Source: Hyphomicrobiales bacterium
Lineage (GTDB): Bacteria > Pseudomonadota > Alphaproteobacteria > Rhizobiales > Xanthobacteraceae
Assembly: GCA_003140315.1 (NCBI GenBank)
Contig: PLJS01000049.1
Span: 1-39,562 of the forward strand
DNA length: 39,562 nt
Direction: 5' to 3'
Made by a program: the position numbers and the translations under genes. Numbering within the stretch: position 1 is the first letter of the stretch; each line of letters opens with the position of its first letter. The notes under the pieces were generated by a model, which did no database searches, was not told the origin of the DNA, and saw only the letters and a list, made by a program, of their open reading frames with translations. Shown here piece after piece: positions 18,092-27,212 of the stretch.

Positions 18092-19924
18092 ATGGAAATG
18101 CCTTCGTTGAAGCTTGCCGAGCCCACCGCAACACCTGAGTCGAAGACGGTGCCACCCCGCTCGGTAGATGCATCCGCCAATGGCGGCGGCAAGAACTCGC
18201 CCGCGGAAACGCCGTTCTCGCTGTGGGACCGGTCGCTTCACGCGCATTTGGGCCAGATGACCGGCGGGCTCTCGCCGGCCGCTCTCGCCGGCGCCTATTT
18301 CGATTGGGCGATCCATTTGATGGCGTCGCCCGGCAAACAGCTCGAGCTCGCCAGCAAGGCCCTGACCGGCGCGCTGGAAAACGCCGCGTTCTCGGCCAAG
18401 GCTGTCCTCGGGAGCGAGCAGGACCCCTGCGCTAGCGCCTTGCCTCAGGACCATCGGTTCCGCTCTCCGGAATGGCAGGCCGCGCCATACAACATCTTTG
18501 CCCATTCCTTCCTGTCGGCCGAGCGGTGGTGGGAAGCCGCGATGTCCGGCGTCCGCGGCACGTCGAAGAAGGACGAGTCGGTCGTCAACTTCGCGACACG
18601 TCAGCTTCTCGACATCGCCGCTCCGACGAATTTCGTCCTGACAAATCCGCAGGTCGTTGCGCGCACCAAAGAGCAGCGCGGAATGAACCTCGTGGCAGGC
18701 CTTAAGAACCTCGCGGACGACATGATGCGCGAGGCGACCGGCAAGGGCCCCGCCGGCGCCGGGGCCTATCGCGTCGGCGAGGCCGTTGCGGTCACGCCCG
18801 GAAAGGTCGTCCACCGCACACGGCTTGCGGAGATCATCCAATACGCGCCGACGACCGGCACGGTACGGCCGGAGCCGGTCGTGATCGTGCCCGCCTGGAT
18901 CATGAAATATTACATCCTGGATCTGTCGCCCGCGAACTCGCTGGTGAAGTATCTGGTCGGCCAGGGCTACACCGTCTTCATGGTGTCGTGGAAAAATCCC
19001 GGCGCGGAAGATCGCGATGTCGGCCTCGACGATTATCGCGCCCAGGGCGTCATGGCGGCGATTGACGCCGCGACCGCCATCACAGGCGCCAAGCAGGTGC
19101 ACGCCGCAGGCTATTGCATCGGAGGTACGTTGCTCGCGATTGCCGCCGCCGCCATGGCGCGCGATGGCGACGATCGGCTGAAGTCGCTGAGCTTCTTCGC
19201 CGCCCAGATCGACTTCACCGAAGCCGGCGAGCTTATGCTCTTCATCGACGAAAGCCAGATCGCTTTCCTCGAAGACATGATGTGGCAGCGCGGCTATCTG
19301 GACACGCGACAGATGTCCGGCGCATTCCAGCTTCTGCGCTCCTACGATCTCATCTGGTCGCGTATGGTCCAGGACTACCTGTTGGGTGAGCGCTCCGGCT
19401 CGTTCGACATCATGGCGTGGAATGCGGATTCGACGCGTATGCCGTACCGCATGCATTCGGAATACCTTCGATCGCTCTTTCTGAACAACGATCTTGCGGA
19501 GGGGCGTTTCGAGGTCGACGGGCGGCCGATCGCGATCACCGACATCCGCGCGCCGATCTTCCTGGTCGGGACCGAACACGACCACGTGGCGCCGTGGCAT
19601 TCGGTCTACAAGTTTCATCTGTTGACCGACACCGAGGTGACATTCGCGCTGACGAGCGGCGGTCACAATGCCGGCATCCTGTCGGAACCCGGCCACAAGA
19701 ACCGGCACTACCGGCTCACGACCAAGGGCGCGGACGCCCGCTTCGTCGACGCGGATTCGTGGCTTGCCGCCAACGCACCGCGCGACGGCTCATGGTGGAC
19801 GGCGTGGAACGACTGGCTTACGGCGCGCTCTGGCTCGCCGGTTTCACCTCCCCCGCTTGGTCGTGCCGAGTCCGGCTTTCCGCCAACCGACAACGCGCCC
19901 GGACGTTACGTGCTCCTTCGCTGA
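18092..19924 (+). CDS. phaC: Poly(3-hydroxyalkanoate) synthase
   Basis: This PHA synthase polymerises (R)-3-hydroxyacyl-CoA into storage polyester on granules. ATG 18092 gives 610 residues. An upstream TTG at 18011 is rejected because it lies inside the FixK-type box. The N-terminal cap includes FSLWDRSLHAHLGQMTGG. The catalytic Cys is in the PhaC box GYCIGG at about residue 342, with Asp in GTEHDHVAPW and His in SGGHNAG completing the triad. WWTAWNDWL near the end is usual. The length suits class I or a related single-subunit synthase. The MaoC-like domain of the pta gene could supply its (R)-hydroxyacyl-CoA. Confidence 0.93.
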   Translation: MEMPSLKLAEPTATPESKTVPPRSVDASANGGGKNSPAETPFSLWDRSLHAHLGQMTGGLSPAALAGAYFDWAIHLMASPGKQLELASKALTGALENAAFSAKAVLGSEQDPCASALPQDHRFRSPEWQAAPYNIFAHSFLSAERWWEAAMSGVRGTSKKDESVVNFATRQLLDIAAPTNFVLTNPQVVARTKEQRGMNLVAGLKNLADDMMREATGKGPAGAGAYRVGEAVAVTPGKVVHRTRLAEIIQYAPTTGTVRPEPVVIVPAWIMKYYILDLSPANSLVKYLVGQGYTVFMVSWKNPGAEDRDVGLDDYRAQGVMAAIDAATAITGAKQVHAAGYCIGGTLLAIAAAAMARDGDDRLKSLSFFAAQIDFTEAGELMLFIDESQIAFLEDMMWQRGYLDTRQMSGAFQLLRSYDLIWSRMVQDYLLGERSGSFDIMAWNADSTRMPYRMHSEYLRSLFLNNDLAEGRFEVDGRPIAITDIRAPIFLVGTEHDHVAPWHSVYKFHLLTDTEVTFALTSGGHNAGILSEPGHKNRHYRLTTKGADARFVDADSWLAANAPRDGSWWTAWNDWLTARSGSPVSPPPLGRAESGFPPTDNAPGRYVLLR

Positions 19925-19952
19925 ACCAGCGGAATCTACCCGGCGCGATCGA

Positions 19953-21149
19953 TCAAGCCGCTTCCGCCGTGACGGCCTCGCGGCGGAGCCAGCGCGCAAT
20001 CTCCGGCCAAGTGCGGCTAAGCGTCCGGGCTCCTACGAAAAGGCTCAAGTGTCCGCACGGCTCAACCATTGTTTCGATGGCGTTCTTCGACGTACCGACA
20101 AGCCCGGCGCACGCCAAAAGCTGATCGGGCGACACAAGTTCGTCGTCCCGGGCGGCAAGCAGAAACATGGGCATTTTGACGTCGGCAAGGTCGATCGTGC
20201 AACCAAGCGCAACGAAACGTCCCGCGGCGATTCGATTCTCCTTGAAGAGCCAATGCACGACTTGCAGATAATAGGTCCCGGGCAAATCGACGGTCCAGGC
20301 GTACCATTCGCGAAAGCGCTTCTGCAGGTCCTGCGATGGCGGGGCGCTAGCGCCCGAGGGAACCTTGAGGACCCGCTCGGCGTCCTCGGCATTGAGCGGC
20401 GGTCCCCACAGGTCGAGCACGCGATCGCCAAGAATCCGGCCATCGCCCAGGCGAACCACTTCGTCGAAGATCGCAAGCGGAACGTCTGCCGCCAGACGCG
20501 ACAACGCCGAGTCGCCGGCATGGAGGTCGATCGGCGCGCCGGCGAGCATGAGGCGGCGCACCTTGGCGGGAAAACGGGCCGCATAGACAAGCGCCAGCCA
20601 GCCGCCGTGACAAAGGCCGATGAGATCGACCGGCGATCCGATGGCATCGACGGCCACGTTGAGATCTGCAAGATAGTTGTCAATCGACAGGAAACGCATC
20701 TCGGGGGTGGCCGAGCGCCATTCGGCCACGAACACCCGGTTCAGCCCCGCAGCCCGCACGGTTTCCACGAGACTGTGGCCCGACGCAAAATCCGTGACCG
20801 TCGCAGCGTGCAGCGCGAAGGGTGCGCACACCAGCGTGGGCACGCCGTCGGGCGCTGACGAGAAATCGCGTAGCTGTAGGCTTTGCAGCTCCAGCGCCAT
20901 GCGATGCGGCGTGGTCCATTGCGGCGCGCGAGTGAACCGCAGCCCCGCCTCGTCGCTCACGAGGGCATGGACGAACTCGTTGAAGCAGGACGCGGCCGCG
21001 TCGCTCGCCGCGGCCGCCAGCATCAACGGCCACACAAGCGGGCACGACGCAGCCGGGGCAACCGCCGGCGATGCGCTCAGCCAGCCACGGTCCGGCAGAC
21101 CTCCGCGACCTGTCGACTCCGTCGAATGATCATTTTCGACCCGCGCCAC
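19953..21149 (-). CDS. PhaC-like alpha/beta hydrolase with Cys nucleophile
   Basis: This protein of about 398 residues resembles PHA synthases or depolymerase-type hydrolases but is shorter. The nucleophile elbow is GLCHGG (Cys at about residue 180), a PhaC-type box and not the Ser lipase box. ARDDELVSP and EPCGHLSLF supply the likely Asp and His. The frame is open to 21254, but the box at 21222-21235 lies within that part. GTG 21149 is preferred for its spacing; ATG 21023 is an alternative. It converges on phaC with 28 bases between. It may be a second polymerase, a depolymerase or an acyltransferase; sequence alone does not decide. Confidence 0.8.
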   Translation of the reverse strand: MARVENDHSTESTGRGGLPDRGWLSASPAVAPAASCPLVWPLMLAAAASDAAASCFNEFVHALVSDEAGLRFTRAPQWTTPHRMALELQSLQLRDFSSAPDGVPTLVCAPFALHAATVTDFASGHSLVETVRAAGLNRVFVAEWRSATPEMRFLSIDNYLADLNVAVDAIGSPVDLIGLCHGGWLALVYAARFPAKVRRLMLAGAPIDLHAGDSALSRLAADVPLAIFDEVVRLGDGRILGDRVLDLWGPPLNAEDAERVLKVPSGASAPPSQDLQKRFREWYAWTVDLPGTYYLQVVHWLFKENRIAAGRFVALGCTIDLADVKMPMFLLAARDDELVSPDQLLACAGLVGTSKNAIETMVEPCGHLSLFVGARTLSRTWPEIARWLRREAVTAEAA

Positions 21150-21221
21150 AACATGCTCGCTCTTTGCGCGACCGGAGTCCGATCCGTGCTTAACAAGATA
21201 TGAACTCCAAAGCGCTCGACA

Positions 21222-21235
21222 TTGACCCAAATCAA
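21222..21235. promoter_or_regulatory. FixK/FNR-type box upstream of the PhaC-like hydrolase
   Basis: TTGACCCAAATCAA fits TTG(A/C)-N6-TCAA. It is 80 bases (centre) before GTG 21149 on the minus strand. The fixK gene ends on its other side, so the hydrolase gene is the only sensible target. Confidence 0.75.
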
Positions 21236-21323
21236 CCGCGAGGCGGCTGAGCAATAGTGACTGGCGCCATTTCGAAAGACACCAACGTCCATGCGTGGGG
21301 CACAGCCGCCCCAGGCAAGAATA

Positions 21324-22016
21324 TCAGGAATTCATCTCGCTCAGGATCGAGCGATTTCGCAGCATGATACGGCGTGACGCCAGCAGTTGGATGACCGAGG
21401 AACTCGAAAGCTGCGTGAGCGTCCGCGATACGGTCTCGATTGTGAGACCCAGATGATCGGCAATGTCCTGGCGCGACATCGGCAGCTCGATCGCCGTCTT
21501 GACCGACAGACGTTCCGCCATGTCGAGCAGGAAGGCAGCCAGCCGCTCCTGCGCGCTCTTGATGAGCAACAGGGCATGCCGGTGCGACCGTCTCAACTCG
21601 GTCGCGGTCAGCCCCCAGAGATGCCTCGCAACCTCGCCGTCACGCTCCGCCGCCTTGAGCACGGTCGCGCGACGGACCAGAAGAATCTGGGAATCCACGA
21701 TCGTTTCGGCCGAACATGCATGCTCGTCGCCGGGATCGCTCCCGAACACGTCGCCGGGCAAATAGAAGCCAAGGATTTGGCGCCGGCCGTCACTGAGGAC
21801 CTTGTACGTGCGCACCGCGCCGCTGAGAACCTTGTAGACGTAGTCGGCGGGTTCATCTTCCCCATAGACCTCGGTGTTGCGGCCGAACGGCATCGCGGCG
21901 CCGTTGAGCTCGACGCGGCCAAACAGCATGTGCTGATCCCTTTGGCATGGAACGCCTCGTCCGAATTTTGGCATACGATCGCGGGCAACTTCGCCTATGC
22001 TGATCTGCGTCGTCAT
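21324..22016 (-). CDS. fixK: FixK-like Crp/Fnr transcriptional regulator
   Basis: This is a 230-residue Crp/Fnr-family activator. The N-terminal half is a cyclic-nucleotide-type beta-roll (AVRTYKVLSDGRRQILGFYLPGD). It lacks the four-Cys iron-sulfur cluster of FNR, so it should not sense oxygen through a cluster. The C-terminal helix-turn-helix reads LPMSRQDIADHLGL then TIETVSRTL. The ExxSR recognition residues are those that read TTGA half-sites in FNR and FixK. AAGGAG lies upstream of ATG 22016. It is divergent from fixL, and no FixK-type box was found in front of it, which fits control by FixJ. It is the best candidate to bind the eight boxes in the window. Confidence 0.9.
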   Translation of the reverse strand: MTTQISIGEVARDRMPKFGRGVPCQRDQHMLFGRVELNGAAMPFGRNTEVYGEDEPADYVYKVLSGAVRTYKVLSDGRRQILGFYLPGDVFGSDPGDEHACSAETIVDSQILLVRRATVLKAAERDGEVARHLWGLTATELRRSHRHALLLIKSAQERLAAFLLDMAERLSVKTAIELPMSRQDIADHLGLTIETVSRTLTQLSSSSVIQLLASRRIMLRNRSILSEMNS

Positions 22017-22190
22017 GGCTCGCTCCTTGGCTGGACGACCGCACGTTACGCACGGCAGAGATAAGGAAAATTCAGATCATCGACTTAAGGGCTACCCCGT
22101 AGGTCATTCATCAAAATTGGCGGAATGTCCGCGAGGTCGGAAACCAGGAGACTGGCGATGGCGGCGCGGCGCAGGTAGTGAACTGAAAGC

Positions 22191-23705
22191 ATGGACCATT
22201 TGCCCTTTGCTGAGGCCACGGCGGAATTGCGGGTCCGCCTGCGGGCGCTTGAAGTCGCGCAGGCCATGGTTCGCAGCCGAAGCGGGACGATCCTCTTCTG
22301 GGCCCGCGGCATGGAACGCCTCTACGGCTACACCGCCGCCGAAGCGCTCGGCCACTCCTCCCACGAGTTGCTGCGGACCGAATTTCCACAACCGATTGAC
22401 CAGATCGAAGCCGAACTGACGGAACGCGGCGAGTGGATCGGTGAGGTCGTTCATTATCGCCGAGACGGACAGCGCCGAACCGTCACCACCCAATGGTCGC
22501 TTTGGCGCGAAGGCACGTGGTCGGCCGTGATGGTCATCAACAATGACATCACGGACCTGAGGCACGCCGAGCAGGATCTGTCTTCGCGCGAGGCCCACCT
22601 TAAGTCCATCCTGGAAACCGTTCCCGATGCCATGATCGTCATCGACACGCAGGGGGCGATGCAATCTTTCAGCGCAGCGGCGGAGCGGCTGTTTGGCTTC
22701 ACCGGCGACGAGGTCATCGGCCGTAACATCAAGATGTTGATGCCCGAGCCCTACCGCGAAAGCCATGATGGCTATCTTGAACGCTATCACCGCAACGGCG
22801 AGCGACGCATCATCGGGATCGGACGCGTTGTGGTTGGGGAGCGCAAGGATGGCTCGACCTTCCCGATGGAGCTTTCAGTCGGCGAGATGCGATCCAACAA
22901 CGTCCGCTATTTCACCGGGTTCATTCGCGACCTGACGGAACGCCAGAGTACGGAAGCACGCCTGCAGGAACTGCAGACCGAGCTCGTTCATATTTCTCGG
23001 CTGACCGCGATGGGCGAAATGGCGTCCGCGCTTGCCCACGAGCTGAACCAGCCCTTGTCGGCCATCGCCAACTACATGAAAGGTTCGCGGCGGCTGCTCG
23101 AGGGCCGCACGGACGATGAGTCGTCCTTGATTCGGGACGCGATGCAAAAGGCTGCCGACCAATCCCTGCGCGCTGGCGAGATCATCCGTCGGTTGCGGGA
23201 CTTCGTCGCGCGCGGGGAAACCGAGCGGCGCGTCGAGAGCATCAAGAAGCTCATCGAAGAAGCGAGCGCACTGGCGTTGGTCGGCGCCAAGGAGCACGGC
23301 GTCCGTGTGACGTTCCGAATCGATCAGGCCCATGACTTGGTCCTGGTCGACAAGGTGCAGATTCAGCAGGTCTTGCTGAATCTGGTCCGAAACGCCATCG
23401 AGGCCATGGAGCAGTCCCCGCGTCGCGAATTGCTGATCGCAAGCCGCGCGCGCGACGACGATCTGTTGGAGCTGTATGTTGCCGACAGCGGCCCCGGCAT
23501 CTCGCCGGAGATCGCGGCGCAGCTTTTTCAGCCCTTCGTCACAACAAAACGCTACGGGATGGGGGTGGGCCTGTCGATTTCGCGGTCGATCATCGAAAGC
23601 CATGGCGGCCAGATCCGCGTAGAGTCGAATGGTGGAGGCGGCACCGTCTTTCGCTTTACCCTGCCGGCGGTAACCAACGAGGATATCGGCGATGTCGCCC
23701 CCTAG
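22191..23705 (+). CDS. fixL: Oxygen-sensing histidine kinase FixL (haem-PAS)
   Basis: This soluble sensor kinase has 504 residues and no membrane helices. PAS1 covers about 25-125 and PAS2 about 135-250. PAS2 keeps the FixL haem signature: His192 in [10 protein letters not shown] matches the haem ligand His200 of Bradyrhizobium FixL, and Arg198 and Arg212 (in IIGIGR) match Arg206 and Arg220. The kinase core has the phospho-His in [12 protein letters not shown] (His283), the N-box [16 protein letters not shown] and GMGVGLSIS. Known FixL proteins are active when haem is deoxy and phosphorylate FixJ. The gene overlaps fixJ by 14 bases, so the pair is coupled. Confidence 0.95.
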   Translation: MDHLPFAEATAELRVRLRALEVAQAMVRSRSGTILFWARGMERLYGYTAAEALGHSSHELLRTEFPQPIDQIEAELTERGEWIGEVVHYRRDGQRRTVTTQWSLWREGTWSAVMVINNDITDLRHAEQDLSSREAHLKSILETVPDAMIVIDTQGAMQSFSAAAERLFGFTGDEVIGRNIKMLMPEPYRESHDGYLERYHRNGERRIIGIGRVVVGERKDGSTFPMELSVGEMRSNNVRYFTGFIRDLTERQSTEARLQELQTELVHISRLTAMGEMASALAHELNQPLSAIANYMKGSRRLLEGRTDDESSLIRDAMQKAADQSLRAGEIIRRLRDFVARGETERRVESIKKLIEEASALALVGAKEHGVRVTFRIDQAHDLVLVDKVQIQQVLLNLVRNAIEAMEQSPRRELLIASRARDDDLLELYVADSGPGISPEIAAQLFQPFVTTKRYGMGVGLSISRSIIESHGGQIRVESNGGGGTVFRFTLPAVTNEDIGDVAP

Positions 23706-24321
23706 ATTGGTGCACGTGATCGACGATGACGACGCGGCCCGTGACTCGCTGGCGTTCCTGCTCAGCACCGCGCGCATGGACGTGCGCACCTACGAGTCCG
23801 CCGTGGCCTTTCTTTCGGCGCTGCCGAGCATCACCTCCGGCTGCGTCATCACGGACGTGCGGATGCCGGAGCTCAGCGGGATGGATTTGTTACGACGCCT
23901 CAGGGAACTCAAAGTCGACCTACCGGTGATCGTCATCACGGGGCACGGCGACGTCCAGCTCGCGGTCGAGGCCATGAAGATCGGAGCGGTGGATTTCATC
24001 GAGAAGCCCTACGACGACGAGAAGCTTGTTGCCTCCGTCAAATCGGCACTCGAACGCCTGGAACGCAACGCTCAGCAAGCCGCCGACCACGCGCAGCTGT
24101 CCGAGAACCTTGCGTCCCTGTCAAATCGCGAACGCGAAGTGCTCGAGGGTCTGGTCACGGGAAAACCGAACAAGGTCATCGCGTTCGATCTCGGCATCAG
24201 TCCTCGCACCGTCGAGATCTACCGCGCCAACGTCATGACCAAGATGAATGCCGGAAGCCTGTCCGATCTCGTGCGCATGGCGCTGCTCGGCGGTCTGCTG
24301 AAATCGGCCCCCGACGACTGA
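23692..24321 (+). CDS. fixJ: Response regulator FixJ
   Basis: This 209-residue two-domain regulator is the FixL partner. The receiver (1-120) has the acidic pocket VIDDDDA, phospho-acceptor Asp55 in [12 protein letters not shown], the switch Thr in ITGHGD, and Lys in EKPYDDEK. A linker leads to a LuxR-type helix-turn-helix (about 140-205) with [19 protein letters not shown] and [16 protein letters not shown]. Phosphorylated FixJ activates fixK in related bacteria, and the divergently placed fixK gene here is the obvious target. The start ATG lies within the end of fixL. Confidence 0.95.
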   Translation: MSPPRLVHVIDDDDAARDSLAFLLSTARMDVRTYESAVAFLSALPSITSGCVITDVRMPELSGMDLLRRLRELKVDLPVIVITGHGDVQLAVEAMKIGAVDFIEKPYDDEKLVASVKSALERLERNAQQAADHAQLSENLASLSNREREVLEGLVTGKPNKVIAFDLGISPRTVEIYRANVMTKMNAGSLSDLVRMALLGGLLKSAPDD

Positions 24322-24344
24322 GATCGGGCCACAGTGTCGCAAGC

Positions 24345-24358
24345 TTGCGCTAGATCAA
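24345..24358. promoter_or_regulatory. FixK-type box (TTGC variant) upstream of the lone receiver gene
   Basis: TTGCGCTAGATCAA fits TTG(A/C)-N6-(T/G)CAA with one weaker half. Its centre is 67 bases before GTG 24418, the same spacing as the stronger boxes. It suggests that the receiver gene has its own FixK-dependent promoter instead of simply following fixJ. Confidence 0.55.
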
Positions 24359-24417
24359 AGCAATAGCCCGCAATCATTGTCTTGGTTGGCCTGCACCGCA
24401 AAAGCAGGTCAGGATCA

Positions 24418-24804
24418 GTGCGCCCACAGGCTGAGTCCATTCCGGTAAAGCCGTCCATCCTGGTCGTCGACGATGACCCGGCCATCCGCAGCTCGCTCGT
24501 ATTTTCGCTGCAGGTCGAGGGCTTTGCGGTCCGGGCCTATCCGAACGGGGCGGCGTTGCTGCGAGAAGTTCCGTTGGCGAAGGCCGGGTGTCTCGTCGTC
24601 GACTACAATCTGCCGGGAATGAACGGTCTGGACCTCGTGTGCGAGCTGCGAAATCGCGAGATCGTGGTGCCGGCCATTCTCATCACCACTCATCCCAGTT
24701 CCGTCGTTCGCGAACGCGCCGCCGCAATCGGGGCCGTCGTCGTCGAGAAGCCGCTCCTCGACGAGACGCTGTTCCAGGAAATTCGTTCGGCGTTGCGGGT
24801 GTAA
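24418..24804 (+). CDS. Single-domain response regulator (receiver only)
   Basis: This is a 128-residue CheY/FixJ-type receiver with no output domain. GTG 24418 is preferred over the in-frame TTG 24382 from the box spacing and because homology begins at ILVVDDDPA. The acidic pocket is VVDDDPA, the phospho-acceptor Asp is in LVVDYNLPGMNG, Thr is in LITTHP, and Lys is in VEKPLLDE. Without a DNA-binding domain it may accept phosphate from FixL and act as a sink or feedback modulator, as other small proteins do in rhizobial fix circuits. That role is inferred. It follows fixJ by about 97 bases and converges on the P-ATPase gene. Confidence 0.85.
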   Translation: MRPQAESIPVKPSILVVDDDPAIRSSLVFSLQVEGFAVRAYPNGAALLREVPLAKAGCLVVDYNLPGMNGLDLVCELRNREIVVPAILITTHPSSVVRERAAAIGAVVVEKPLLDETLFQEIRSALRV

Positions 24805-24834
24805 GCGTCCTTCAATCAACGCGATGTCGCGCGC

Positions 24835-27195
24835 CTATATCATTCTCAGATGCCGGAATGCGCGGGCCTTCACCTCGTCCAGGACAAATGCGAAGGCGAC
24901 TGCCGACGCAAAAATGCCGACGATGAACCGGAACGGCAGCGGCGCCATCAGGATGCCGCGAACCGCCAACGTCGGAATGATCAGCATGTCGGCGACAGAA
25001 GACAGGACGACGATGAGGCTCGGACGCGAGGACCATATCCGGCGCCGCTCGCGGACCACGTAGAAGATCGCCTGGCTGCTGAAGACGAGCGTCACGAGCG
25101 TCAGCGTCTGCAGTGTTTCAACACCAAATCCAAATTGATATTTGCCCAGCGCCAGCGCGCTGACACAGAAGATCAGATCGAAGACCCCCATGATGACACC
25201 GGCGATGGTGAGGCTGCCGATGCGCCAAGCGTTCGGCATGGGTGACGGCTCGACGTTATCGGTGGTCGAGGACATTGCCAGAAAGTCACCGGTGATCATG
25301 GAGAGCACCACGAGCATCGGCGTCAGGATCGCGTGTCCGGTGATCATGAGTCCGATCGTCAGAAACAGCACCTGGCGAACCTTGTGGACGATGGACCTCA
25401 GCGTGTAGGTGAGGATGCGCTGGAACGTTATGCGGCCTTCGCGAACGGAGGCGACGATTCCGCCGAGCCCCGGCTCGGTCAGCACGATCCCGGCCGCAGA
25501 TTTGGCGACGTCGGTGGCCGTCGAGACCGCGATGCCGATCTGCGCCTGCCGCAGCGCCGGAGCGTCGTTCGCGCCGTCCCCGCACATGCCCACCGTGTGG
25601 CCGGCGCGCTGAAACGCCTTGACCAGGGCGAACTTGTCCTCCGGCAGCACACCCGCGAAGACGGCAAAATCCTCTGCTCGCACGTCGCCGCGAATGGGAC
25701 CGGGCGGATACACCGCACCGGTAACGCCGACCGCGCGCGCAATGACGCCCGCGGTCGCCGGCGCATCGCCAGTAACGATCACGACCTCAACGCCGAGCGT
25801 CCGCAGCTCCGCGATGCAGGACCCCGCATCCGTTCGCGGCGGGTCGCTTAACGCCAGGAGTCCGGCGAACCGCATGGAGTCGGGCGTACCGACCGCAACC
25901 CCAAGCACCCGGAAGCCTTGCAGTTCCAGCTCGTCCTCCGCCGCGGAGACGTCCGCTGGCGGTTGCGATAGACGCGCGACGGTCGCGAAGGCCCCTTTTA
26001 CCACCCGTAACGTCGTGCCATCGGTATCGGTGACCGTCGCCTCCGACATTTTCGTCGCCGGATCGAATGGAATGAACTTGACCAGCTTCGGCACGCCGGG
26101 CCCGTCGTGCGCCGCCGCACGCACCGCATGGTCGACCGGGTCCTGACCACCGTCGGAGCTCGCCAGCGCCGCCAAGGCTATGACACGGGCTTCGTCGAAG
26201 CCCGGCATGGCGCGCACGGCCGTGACCGAAAGCTCATTGCGTGTCAGCGTTCCGGTTTTGTCGGAGCACAGCACGTCCATGGTGGCGGCTTCATCGAGAG
26301 CGGAGAGGCGCGTCGGCAGAACGCCGTGCTTCGCCAACGCCTGCGCGCCGAGCGCGGTCGCAAGCGTGAATGTCGCTGGCAGCGCGACCGGGATCGTCGC
26401 AAGGACTGCGATCAGCACCAGCGGCAGCATTTCGCCGATCGGCAGGTGGAGAAAATACGCATAAGCGATCAGCACGGCGGCGACGACGCCGTTCACGGCG
26501 GCCAGATTCCGCACCAGCCGGAAGATGGCCTTTTGCTGCGAGCTCACCACATGGGCCGTGCGAACCAGTTCAGCGGTGCGGCCGAACTTCGTGCGGGTGC
26601 CCGTCGCCGTGACCACCGCGACGGCTTCGCCGCGGCGCACCAGCGCGCCCGCATAGGTCTCAAGATCCGGACCTGCCTCGATTGGCATCGACTCGCCGGT
26701 GATCATGGATTGATCGAGGAGAACGTCGCCCACGAGCAGGCGCACGTCGGCGGCGACGACGCTGCCGAGCGACAGCTTGACGGTGTCGCCCGGCACCAGC
26801 TCAGCCGCCGATATGGTCTTCCAGTCGCCGTCCCGGCGCACGCTTGCCAGCAGCGCGAGCCGCGACTTCAGCGCCGCGAGCGTGGCTTGCGCCCGACTCT
26901 CCTGGAAGAACCCGAGCGCCGCGTTGAACACCAGGAGAAGCGCGATGACGCTCGCCTCGATGTACTCGCCGAGAAAGAGTTGGAGCACGATCGCGGCTTC
27001 GAGCAGGCACGGAACCGGCGCCATAAACTTGCCCAGGATCGCCTGAACCGGGTGGACGGCCGCATCGGGCGTCGTGTTCGGGCCAAATTCGGTGAGCCGG
27101 CGGCGGGCCTCCACGCTAGTGAGGCCTGCGGCCGCGGCTGTGTCCGGCATGGTGGTCACTTGCCTGCTCGAATCGGTATCGGGTTGGTCATTCAC
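24835..27195 (-). CDS. P-type ATPase, plasma-membrane H+-ATPase-like (PIIIA)
   Basis: This is a 786-residue P-type ATPase. The actuator motif TGES is at 166-169, the phosphorylated Asp in DKTGTLT is at 312, the hinge is GDGANDAP, and TM4 reads ATIPVALPATF. The C-terminal MITGDFLAMSSTTDNVEPSP aligns with the NDGTIMTISKDRVKPSP region of plant and fungal proton pumps, including the Asp position linked to proton transport. It is therefore probably a proton-efflux ATPase, though another cation cannot be excluded. It is the last gene of the pta-ackA operon, with a 17-base gap. ATP from acetate kinase could feed the pump and counter acidification. Confidence 0.87.
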   Translation of the reverse strand: MNDQPDTDSSRQVTTMPDTAAAAGLTSVEARRRLTEFGPNTTPDAAVHPVQAILGKFMAPVPCLLEAAIVLQLFLGEYIEASVIALLLVFNAALGFFQESRAQATLAALKSRLALLASVRRDGDWKTISAAELVPGDTVKLSLGSVVAADVRLLVGDVLLDQSMITGESMPIEAGPDLETYAGALVRRGEAVAVVTATGTRTKFGRTAELVRTAHVVSSQQKAIFRLVRNLAAVNGVVAAVLIAYAYFLHLPIGEMLPLVLIAVLATIPVALPATFTLATALGAQALAKHGVLPTRLSALDEAATMDVLCSDKTGTLTRNELSVTAVRAMPGFDEARVIALAALASSDGGQDPVDHAVRAAAHDGPGVPKLVKFIPFDPATKMSEATVTDTDGTTLRVVKGAFATVARLSQPPADVSAAEDELELQGFRVLGVAVGTPDSMRFAGLLALSDPPRTDAGSCIAELRTLGVEVVIVTGDAPATAGVIARAVGVTGAVYPPGPIRGDVRAEDFAVFAGVLPEDKFALVKAFQRAGHTVGMCGDGANDAPALRQAQIGIAVSTATDVAKSAAGIVLTEPGLGGIVASVREGRITFQRILTYTLRSIVHKVRQVLFLTIGLMITGHAILTPMLVVLSMITGDFLAMSSTTDNVEPSPMPNAWRIGSLTIAGVIMGVFDLIFCVSALALGKYQFGFGVETLQTLTLVTLVFSSQAIFYVVRERRRIWSSRPSLIVVLSSVADMLIIPTLAVRGILMAPLPFRFIVGIFASAVAFAFVLDEVKARAFRHLRMI

Positions 27196-27212
27196 CAGAA
27201 TAACTGCCTTGG

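Noticed and set aside
17948-19708. Long open frame of 586 codons opposite phaC
   Set aside because: Antisense shadow of PHA synthase, and it crosses the FixK-type box at 18011.
22017-22190. Possible FixJ-binding site (GTGCGTAACGTG-like on the minus strand) between fixK and fixL
   Set aside because: It resembles FixJ target sequences only loosely. Functionally expected, but the match is too weak to list as a site.
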